NCBI GenBank assembly: GCA_964494845.1
Contig: CAZBSC010000036.1
Span: 1 to 5,495 of the forward strand
Direction: 5' to 3'
Length of the DNA: 5,495 nucleotides
Source: CAYRSA01 sp964494845
GTDB taxonomy: Bacteria; Patescibacteriota; Saccharimonadia; Saccharimonadales; JAGQNJ01
The translations under genes and the position numbers were made by a program. Shown piece after piece: positions 1 through 4,240 of this stretch (position 1 is its first letter; each line of letters starts with the position of its first letter). The notes under the pieces were generated by a model. That model ran no database searches. It saw only the letters and a list, made by a program, of their open reading frames with translations, and was not told where the DNA came from.

Positions 1-28
1 CATCGTAAATATGTCCTTTATCTGCCAT
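1..28 (-). CDS. Possible 5' end of a divergent gene, cut by the window edge
   Basis: Reading leftward from an ATG at 28-26, nine codons are open to the window edge and give MADKGHIYD. The protein cannot be identified from so little. Upstream of it on the minus strand a TAGAAT hexamer lies about 35 nt before the ATG, with a weak TCGAAA hexamer 17 nt further upstream; these could be a -10/-35 pair. No good ribosome site is visible; the closest is GGGA about 11 nt before the ATG. Competing explanations are that the first 30-52 bases are the tail of a plus-strand gene (one frame stops at 28-30, another at 50-52) or are non-coding. This is a weak call. Confidence 0.2.
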
Positions 29-106
29 GAGTCAGATGATCCCACAAAATGAATAGTTATTCTAGTAACGCTTATCTTATTTTTCGAGTAAAAGCTCGCA
101 CTTCTC

Positions 107-130
107 ATTACTTTGTATCACCAAAGTAAT
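107..130. repeat. Perfect 8-bp hairpin, part of a repeat shared with 1491-1511
   Basis: The arms ATTACTTT (107-114) and AAAGTAAT (123-130) are perfectly complementary around the 8-nt loop GTATCACC. Most of the element (106-126) recurs exactly at 1491-1511, where the right arm is lost after AAAG. There is no T-run after it, so it does not look like an intrinsic terminator. It resembles dispersed palindromic intergenic repeats (REP-like). That classification is inference, because copy number in the genome cannot be seen here. Confidence 0.6.
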
Positions 131-201
131 CAAAACTCTTGGCTGATGAATTTTCTTGACGCATCTGTTGGTACAAAACGAGGCTTGCTCCGGAACTCAC
201 T

Positions 202-229
202 AAAAACATGCCACCAGGGCATCTTTTTT
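202..229 (+). terminator. Terminator-like interrupted hairpin with T-run
   Basis: A core stem ATGCC (208-212) / GGCAT (218-222) closes a 5-nt loop. A C-C mismatch then separates it from an A5 tract (202-206) that can pair with the T6 run (224-229). The T-run after a GC-containing stem is what an intrinsic terminator shows, and the A-tract would make it partly bidirectional. The stem is short and no gene clearly ends just upstream, so it may only be another palindrome of this intergenic region. Confidence 0.35.
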
Positions 230-249
230 GCTCAAACAATCCTCGCACT

Positions 250-266
250 CAAAGGCGCCTCCTTTG
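250..266. repeat. Small 6-bp hairpin with embedded AGGCGCCT palindrome
   Basis: CAAAGG (250-255) and CCTTTG (261-266) are perfect inverted arms around CGCCT. The overlapping 8-mer AGGCGCCT (253-260) is itself self-complementary. It lies immediately before the upstream repeat copy that begins at 269. No function is evident. Confidence 0.4.
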
Positions 267-268
267 TA

Positions 269-352
269 CAACATCTGCTCAGGAAAATTCAGATGCCCAT
301 TTAACTTCCAGTGTAACCTCCAATAGCCAAAAGGTCAGAACGGTAGTAAGAT
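269..352 (+). repeat. Upstream repeat, copy A (before the aldo/keto reductase)
   Basis: This 84-nt stretch aligns with 1734-1816 with one 1-nt gap. By hand count about 66 of 84 positions match. The first 33 nt match at 31 positions, the middle 22 nt are poorly kept, and the last 29 nt match at 21. The two copies precede unrelated genes (a reductase and a DNA methyltransferase). The shared tail carries putative promoter hexamers, described separately. The pair is either a dispersed mobile or intergenic repeat, or a duplicated promoter segment. Confidence 0.8.
324..352 (+). promoter_or_regulatory. Putative sigma70-type promoter of the aldo/keto reductase gene
   Basis: TAGCCA (324-329, 4 of 6 to TTGACA) and TAAGAT (347-352, 4 of 6 to TATAAT) are separated by 17 nt. 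The same pair with the same spacing occurs at 1788-1816 upstream of the methyltransferase, although the spacer sequence differs, which supports a functional promoter. Transcription would start near 359-361, giving either a leaderless message from the ATG at 361 or a leader of about 16 nt before the ATG at 376. Confidence 0.45.
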
Positions 353-365
353 TGTTTTATATGGC

Positions 366-369
366 AGAG
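366..369 (+). promoter_or_regulatory. Weak ribosome binding site AGAG deciding the reductase start
   Basis: AGAG lies 6 nt before the ATG at 376, whereas the in-frame ATG at 361 has no purine-rich site upstream. The same weak AGAG, 7 nt before the start, precedes the helicase gene at 4241. This favours 376 but does not exclude 361. Confidence 0.4.
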
Positions 370-375
370 TTTGTG

Positions 376-1434
376 ATGGAAGAACAACCAAGAACAGTTC
401 AGCTGTGGGAAGCCGGCCCCGAAGTTTTAACGGTTGGTTACGGCACCTACCATTTGCTTGATAAGCTTGATCCACGCTCTGCTGTTGAGTCACTGTTGGC
501 GGCCAATGAAGCCGGTGTAGATTTTATTGAGACATCCGATAACTACGGTGGTGTAGAGCTAGCCATAGGGCGGGCCTTACAAAGTGGTGACTTGCGAAGA
601 GAAGATGTAGTAATTGCCACCAAAACCGGACATGCCACCAGCTGGTATGATCATTTGGACCGAAGTGGGGGCGGACTTGATGTACGCCCCGAGGCTATAA
701 CAGAGCAAATTGAGGATAGCCTATGGGCTATGCGAACGAGGTATGTTGATCTGTACCAGCTGCATGGTCATGATCCCGAGGTTGACCCAGCGTCGCAAGC
801 TGAGGCAATGCATGATCTTGTTGACGAGGGCAAAATAAAAGCCTGGGGAGTATCAAATTATACCCGGCAAGCGCTCGAGCAATTACTTGAAGCCTGTGAT
901 CAGCGCGACTTGCTTCGCCCCGATACCTTACAAAATACCTCATCTGTTTTAGGTGATTTTGATAGCGGAGCAATTGATCTTGCTCGCGAAGTGGGAATGA
1001 CAGTTTTGGCTCGTAGCCCACTATTATGTGGTGCTCTTACAAACGAATCATTCGACTTCATGCTTGCAGATGGATTAGAACTTCAGGCCGCTCTTAAAGA
1101 AGGCACTCTATCGCCTAAACAAGAAGAATATGCAAGTTCTCTTATAGATGCATATGATACGGTCGGGAAGCTGCGCGAACGGGCCTCTCTGGCTGGTCTC
1201 TCACTAGCCCAGTTATCGCTCGCGTGGGTAACAAGCCAGCCAAACACCGTTGCTCTCAACAGTATGACCCGCGAGGAATATATTACGGAAGCAGTGGATG
1301 CTGCCCGGACTACATTGTCACCTAGTTTAGTAGAGATTATTATTGAGCTTCGGGGGCATGAGAACGCCGGGAAGCGAGTGGGGCAACTGCAAACTGCAAT
1401 GGCTATACCAAAGCGTTATTATGCGAAACACTAA
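376..1434 (+). CDS. Aldo/keto reductase family oxidoreductase
   Basis: The gene encodes a 352-residue (beta/alpha)8-barrel protein of the aldo/keto reductase superfamily. These are cytosolic NAD(P)H-dependent enzymes reducing aldehydes or ketones to alcohols; the substrate here is unknown. Family landmarks are ETSDNYGGVE (52-61, the usual DTAxxYG motif), VVIATKTG (78-85) with the catalytic Lys83, VDLYQLHGHDP (124-134) with the His130-type catalytic residue, KAWGVSN (155-161) and the LARSPLLCGALTN cofactor segment (211-223). Tyr57, Lys83 and His130 are present, but the tetrad Asp position reads Glu52. The reading frame is open back to an ATG at 208, but residues encoded there do not look like this family and overlap repeats. 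The start at 376 (MEEQPRTVQLW) has a weak AGAG site; 361 (MAEFVMEEQ) is the alternative. The gene appears monocistronic. Its sampled G+C is near 50%, higher than the downstream cluster. Confidence 0.93.
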   Translation: MEEQPRTVQLWEAGPEVLTVGYGTYHLLDKLDPRSAVESLLAANEAGVDFIETSDNYGGVELAIGRALQSGDLRREDVVIATKTGHATSWYDHLDRSGGGLDVRPEAITEQIEDSLWAMRTRYVDLYQLHGHDPEVDPASQAEAMHDLVDEGKIKAWGVSNYTRQALEQLLEACDQRDLLRPDTLQNTSSVLGDFDSGAIDLAREVGMTVLARSPLLCGALTNESFDFMLADGLELQAALKEGTLSPKQEEYASSLIDAYDTVGKLRERASLAGLSLAQLSLAWVTSQPNTVALNSMTREEYITEAVDAARTTLSPSLVEIIIELRGHENAGKRVGQLQTAMAIPKRYYAKH

Positions 1435-1466
1435 AGATTTCTAACTAGCTTGCAGCTCGCGCTCGT

Positions 1467-1483
1467 GTTCTTTTGAAAAGAAC
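1467..1483. repeat. Perfect 8-bp inverted repeat with 1-nt centre
   Basis: GTTCTTTT (1467-1474) and AAAAGAAC (1476-1483) flank a single G. The tight centre would force a smaller stem in RNA. It is 33 nt after the reductase stop but is not followed by a T-run, so it is a poor terminator. It could instead be a dyad for a DNA-binding protein or part of the surrounding repeat mosaic. Confidence 0.5.
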
Positions 1484-1490
1484 CAAATTT

Positions 1491-1511
1491 CATTACTTTG
1501 TATCACCAAAG
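1491..1511. repeat. Second exact copy of a 21-nt repeat (first at 106-126)
   Basis: All 21 bases match 106-126, in the same orientation. In copy A the sequence continues into a perfect hairpin. Here it diverges after AAAG and the stem shrinks to 4 bp. Each copy lies upstream of the larger shared repeat, by about 140 nt in A and 220 nt in B, so the two intergenic regions share two blocks in the same order. Confidence 0.75.
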
Positions 1512-1519
1512 CTTTTCTT

Positions 1520-1549
1520 CATACTTTCTGCAGCAGCCCAGAAAGTATG
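1520..1549. repeat. Perfect 11-bp hairpin
   Basis: CATACTTTCTG (1520-1530) pairs without mismatch with CAGAAAGTATG (1539-1549) across the 8-nt loop CAGCAGCC. The design (TACTTT, 8-nt loop ending CC, AAAGTA) echoes the hairpin at 107-130, suggesting the same repeat class. No T-run follows. A role as a REP-like element, transcript-end stabiliser or protein target is possible but unproven. Confidence 0.65.
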
Positions 1550-1592
1550 CAAAGAGACCGCCCTGGCTCAAAAAGATAGATGGTCTCGTAAG

Positions 1593-1687
1593 TGTTATTG
1601 CCCGTGCCTGTGGAATGCAAGCACCCCAAATAGTTTAATTAGAGTAATTATTTGGGGTAGTCCTCGGCATTCATTCGGGCAATAACA
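1593..1687. repeat. 95-nt nested inverted repeat (cruciform or MITE-like element)
   Basis: Three nested stems share one axis. The outer arms TGTTATTGCCCG (1593-1604) and CGGGCAATAACA (1676-1687) match over 12 bp. The middle arms are GAATGC (1613-1618) and GCATTC (1667-1672). The inner 13-bp arms (1623-1635 and 1646-1658, with one G-T pair) begin ACCCCAAATA and end TATTTGGGGT around a 10-nt loop. Asymmetric internal loops of 8/3 and 4/8 nt separate them. No transposase and no clear target-site duplication is visible. It could be a miniature transposable element, a structured RNA, or a repeat of unknown role. Confidence 0.65.
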
Positions 1688-1733
1688 ATTCCGCTCTCTC
1701 TGTTTTTGAGAAGGGATTCAAATTCAGTTAGTG

Positions 1734-1816
1734 CAACATCTGCTCAGGAAAATCCAGACGCCCATTCAAATTCCAAAGTATCCCAAATAGCCAAATCCCC
1801 CCAACAGTAGTAAAAT
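1734..1816 (+). repeat. Upstream repeat, copy B (before the methyltransferase)
   Basis: This is the counterpart of 269-352. The first 20 nt (1734-1753) are identical between copies, and conservation returns at the TAGCCAAA block (1788-1795) and near the end (1807-1816). The intervening 8-16 nt stretches differ. It brings a putative promoter to within 22 nt of the methyltransferase start. Confidence 0.8.
1788..1816 (+). promoter_or_regulatory. Putative promoter of the methyltransferase-nuclease-helicase cluster
   Basis: TAGCCA (1788-1793, 4 of 6 to the -35 consensus) and TAAAAT (1811-1816, 5 of 6 to the -10 consensus) are 17 nt apart. The arrangement matches the one at 324-352. Transcription starting near 1823 would give a leader of about 15 nt containing the GGAG ribosome site. 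I see no other candidate promoter before the downstream genes, so this one probably serves all three. Confidence 0.5.
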
Positions 1817-1828
1817 GTAAGGAAGTCT

Positions 1829-1832
1829 GGAG
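1829..1832 (+). promoter_or_regulatory. Ribosome binding site GGAG of the methyltransferase
   Basis: GGAG sits 5 nt before the ATG at 1838. A second candidate, AAGGAAG at 1819-1825, is 12 nt away, which is rather far. Together they support 1838 as the start. Confidence 0.55.
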
Positions 1833-1837
1833 TAGAA

Positions 1838-3052
1838 ATGGCAAACAAAAGTTTAAAAGCTGCTAAGAACGCAAAGAATGACGAGTTCTACACGCAGTTC
1901 CCTGATATTCAAAAAGAAATAGAAGCTTATTTAGAATACGACTCAAATGCTTTTCGGGGAAAAGTCGTTTATTCCAATTGTGATGACCCGTTTGAGAGCA
2001 ACTTTTTTCGCTACTTTGCATTGAACTTTAATAGACTAGGACTAAAGCAGCTTATTACAACAAGTTATAAACCATCACCTATTGCGAATACTCAACTTGG
2101 TCTATTTGGTGATGATAAAACAGTTCAAAATTCAAAAGGTAGACCAAAAGTCACTGCTAATAAATTCATTATCAATGAAGTGCACGATATGAATAGCGAT
2201 GGAGCATTCAATATATCTGATATCGCCGAGCAATTGAAAGCAAATAAAAACAATGAATGGACTCCCCTGGAGGGTGATGGTGATTTTCGCAGCGAAGAGT
2301 GCATAAAACTCCTCAAGCAATCTGACATTGTCGTCACCAACCCACCATTTAGTTTATTCCGTGATTATATTGCGCAGCTTGTTAAATATGACAAAAAGTT
2401 CGTCATCATAGGTAGCATAAGTGCTATAACCAATAAGGAAATATTCCCCCTAATCGAAACGAATAAATTATGGCTTGGCAATGGTTTCCAGGCCGGCAAT
2501 GCATACTTTGCTATACCTAATACCTCAAGAGACTTTGCTTCAGGAGTTTACGACGAGAAAACAGGCTTGGTGAAATTTCGTAATTGTTGTTGGTTCACTA
2601 ACCTTGATCATGGGCGTAGGCACCAGTGGCTAAGTCTAATGACGATGGAGGATAACCTAAAGTTTAACAAAAAGATGAAGGACAAAATAGCATATAAAAA
2701 ATATGATAATTACGATGCCCTAGATGTGCCGTTCACAAATGCTATACCTAGCGACTACACAGGGGTAATGGGTGTACCTGTAAGTTTCCTGAGTAAGTAT
2801 AACCCGGATCAATTTGAGATTTTAGGTTCAACACAACGTGGCTGCCACAACATGGTGCCAGATACCAAGAAATACAATGATTACTGGGAAATGCGGCAAG
2901 ACGGATCAAGAACGGGCTCTTCTGGGAACAAAACTAACGAAAACGGGAATCTAGAGGGTAATGACGGGAAAAAGAATTACTTTATAAATAGTGATGGACA
3001 TGTCGTACAGTCGGCTTTCTCAAGGATCTTTATAAAACATAGAAAGGCCTGA
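1838..3052 (+). CDS. EcoRI-family adenine-specific DNA methyltransferase
   Basis: This 404-residue protein belongs to the M.EcoRI-type N6-adenine DNA methyltransferases, which transfer a methyl group from S-adenosylmethionine to an adenine in a short DNA site. The N-terminal signature NDEFYTQ (14-20) is typical of the family and likely contributes to cofactor binding. The segment VVYSNCDDPFESNFF (43-57) corresponds to its AdoMet-pocket region. The catalytic motif IV is NPPF (168-171) within DIVVTNPPFSLF. A Gly/Asn-rich stretch near 353-382 precedes a conserved end with FSRIFIKHRK. It is somewhat longer than classic M.EcoRI (about 326 residues). The target sequence cannot be read from the protein. 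It is the first gene of a tight cluster, and the next ATG begins 3 nt after its stop. In context it should protect self DNA from the neighbouring nuclease; that role is inferred. Confidence 0.95.
   Translation: MANKSLKAAKNAKNDEFYTQFPDIQKEIEAYLEYDSNAFRGKVVYSNCDDPFESNFFRYFALNFNRLGLKQLITTSYKPSPIANTQLGLFGDDKTVQNSKGRPKVTANKFIINEVHDMNSDGAFNISDIAEQLKANKNNEWTPLEGDGDFRSEECIKLLKQSDIVVTNPPFSLFRDYIAQLVKYDKKFVIIGSISAITNKEIFPLIETNKLWLGNGFQAGNAYFAIPNTSRDFASGVYDEKTGLVKFRNCCWFTNLDHGRRHQWLSLMTMEDNLKFNKKMKDKIAYKKYDNYDALDVPFTNAIPSDYTGVMGVPVSFLSKYNPDQFEILGSTQRGCHNMVPDTKKYNDYWEMRQDGSRTGSSGNKTNENGNLEGNDGKKNYFINSDGHVVQSAFSRIFIKHRKA
3043..3047 (+). promoter_or_regulatory. Ribosome site AAAGG inside the methyltransferase 3' end
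   Basis: AAAGG lies 8 nt before the ATG at 3056 and within the last codons of the preceding gene. A second GAGG at 3051-3054 overlaps the stop but is too close to the start. The arrangement suggests translational coupling of methylase and nuclease, which would keep protection and cutting in step. Confidence 0.5.
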
Positions 3053-3055
3053 GGT

Positions 3056-4219
3056 ATGATTACAAAATTAAAAACTGATATAACTGTTAGTAAAATCATT
3101 GATGGATTCGAATATAATGAGCTGGAAGGTAGGGGTTTATATGGTTTGTCTGGCAAATTAACGATCCAACCACAATACCAGAGGAATTATATTTATGCTG
3201 ACGGTAAAAAAGACGTTGCAGTCATTGATAGTATTTTGAAAGGCTACCCAATTGGTGTTTTGTATTTCAATAAAGTCGACGATGACCAGTATGAGGTACT
3301 CGATGGACAGCAACGAATCACTAGCATCGGTCGTTTTGTTAAAGGCAAGTTTGCGGTTAAAGACTCAAATGATCACGAACAATACTATAGCGGCATGTCT
3401 GAAGAGCAGCGCAAATTGATACTGGATAAGCCTTTACTCATCTATATTTGTGAGGGCGAAGAGCAAGAAATGATGAAGTGGTTTGAGACAATTAATATTG
3501 CTGGTGTACCCCTGAAAATTCAAGAAATCCGAAATGCTGTTTACCACGGACCTTTTGTTACAAAAGCTAAGGAAGTCTTTAGTAATAGTCAGGATGCTAA
3601 TGTTCAAAAATGGAGCGCATACGTATCAGGTGAGGTTAATAGACAAGACTTTCTAGAAACCGCTCTGGACTGGGTTAGTGACGGACATATAAATGCTTAC
3701 ATGAGTCAGCACCGTAGCGATAAAAGTATAGATGAACTAAAAGACCATTTCGATAAAGTTATAAACTGGGCTTCAAGCACCTTCACAGACGTTCATAGCG
3801 AAATGCGAGGACTTGAATGGAATCGCTTTTATAAAGAATATGGCTCTAATTCTTATGATCCAAAAGAGATTGCAAGTAAGGTCAAGAAACTTTATACAAG
3901 CTATGAAGTGCGTAAAAAGAAAGGTATTTTTGAGTACATTCTTGGAGGCATGGATGATCCTGCTTTGCTTGATATCCGTATATTCGAACCATCTACTATA
4001 AAGACAGCCTATGCCCAGCAAACAGCGAAAGCTGAAGAAAAAGGGGTATCGAATTGTCCTATTTGTTCTTCAGGTAACAACAATAATAGAAAACGAATCT
4101 ATAAGTTATCCGAAATGGATGCGGATCATGTAACTGCATGGAGTAATGGAGGGGCAACCGACTTAAGGAACTGTGAAATGCTCTGTATTACTCATAATCG
4201 TGCAAAAGGGAATAGGTAA
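3056..4219 (+). CDS. DUF262 protein with C-terminal HNH endonuclease domain
   Basis: This 387-residue protein has two recognisable parts. The N-terminal DUF262 (GmrS/ParB-like fold) shows IQPQYQRNYIY (37-47) and the hallmark DGQQRITSI (83-91). In the GmrSD type IV restriction family this domain binds and hydrolyses NTP and couples it to cleavage. The C-terminus is a zinc-type HNH nuclease: CPIC (334-337), ADHV (356-359) with His358 as the likely catalytic residue, Asn372, then CITHNRAKGN (377-386). The GmrD-type DUF1524 nuclease is not present; a McrA-like HNH takes its place. The middle (about 110-330) is helical-looking and unassigned. The gene starts 3 nt after the methyltransferase stop and ends 21 nt before the helicase start. 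It is probably the DNA-cutting component. Whether it attacks modified DNA, as GmrSD does, or DNA lacking the partner methylation is unknown. Confidence 0.94.
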   Translation: MITKLKTDITVSKIIDGFEYNELEGRGLYGLSGKLTIQPQYQRNYIYADGKKDVAVIDSILKGYPIGVLYFNKVDDDQYEVLDGQQRITSIGRFVKGKFAVKDSNDHEQYYSGMSEEQRKLILDKPLLIYICEGEEQEMMKWFETINIAGVPLKIQEIRNAVYHGPFVTKAKEVFSNSQDANVQKWSAYVSGEVNRQDFLETALDWVSDGHINAYMSQHRSDKSIDELKDHFDKVINWASSTFTDVHSEMRGLEWNRFYKEYGSNSYDPKEIASKVKKLYTSYEVRKKKGIFEYILGGMDDPALLDIRIFEPSTIKTAYAQQTAKAEEKGVSNCPICSSGNNNNRKRIYKLSEMDADHVTAWSNGGATDLRNCEMLCITHNRAKGNR

Positions 4220-4229
4220 CAGTATACTT

Positions 4230-4233
4230 AGAG
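4230..4233 (+). promoter_or_regulatory. Weak ribosome binding site AGAG of the helicase gene
   Basis: AGAG is 7 nt before the ATG at 4241, matching the style of site before the reductase start. No stronger site is present in the 21-nt gap. A TATACT hexamer at 4223-4228 has no partner -35 and is not called a promoter. Confidence 0.4.
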
Positions 4234-4240
4234 TAAAATT

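Larger units (their letters stand above)
1435..1837. other. 403-nt palindrome-rich intergenic region
   Basis: No credible gene lies here. The open frame at 1473-1685 runs straight through inverted repeats and encodes nothing recognisable. The interval holds, in order: an 8-bp inverted repeat at 1467-1483, the 21-nt repeat shared with 106-126, an 11-bp hairpin at 1520-1549, a GAGACC/GGTCTC pair (1554-1559 and 1582-1587), a nested cruciform at 1593-1687, the second copy of the upstream repeat from 1734, and the putative promoter of the methyltransferase. No T-run terminator for the reductase gene was found directly after its stop codon. The region separates a housekeeping-like gene from a defence-like cluster. 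Confidence 0.7.

Noticed and set aside
113..304. 63-codon open frame upstream of the reductase
   Set aside because: It crosses two hairpins and the shared repeat, has no ribosome site and encodes no recognisable protein. It also overlaps the region where the putative promoter begins.
208..375. N-terminal extension of the reductase from the ATG at 208
   Set aside because: The extra 51-56 residues do not resemble aldo/keto reductases and are encoded by the repeat that recurs in a different context before the methyltransferase.
106..1511. CRISPR repeats
   Set aside because: Only two copies of the 21-mer exist, about 1.4 kb apart, without regular spacers or cas genes.
1473..1685. 70-codon open frame in the intergenic region
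   Set aside because: It runs through the 21-nt repeat, the 11-bp hairpin and the nested cruciform, whose symmetry explains the sequence better than coding. No family features are visible.
1593..1687. Integron attC site
   Set aside because: The termini read GTTATTG and CAATAAC, which do not fit the RYYYAAC/GTTRRRY core sites in sequence or orientation, and no integrase is in the window.
2125..2340. Minus-strand open frames inside the methyltransferase, and similar ones at 728-1021 and 3773-4021
   Set aside because: They are antisense to well-supported genes and have no recognisable product.
1838..3052. Assigning GAATTC as the methylase target because of EcoRI-family membership
   Set aside because: Members of this family need not share specificity, and no adjacent gene resembles R.EcoRI. 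I saw no GAATTC in the window by eye, but about one is expected by chance, so its absence means nothing.
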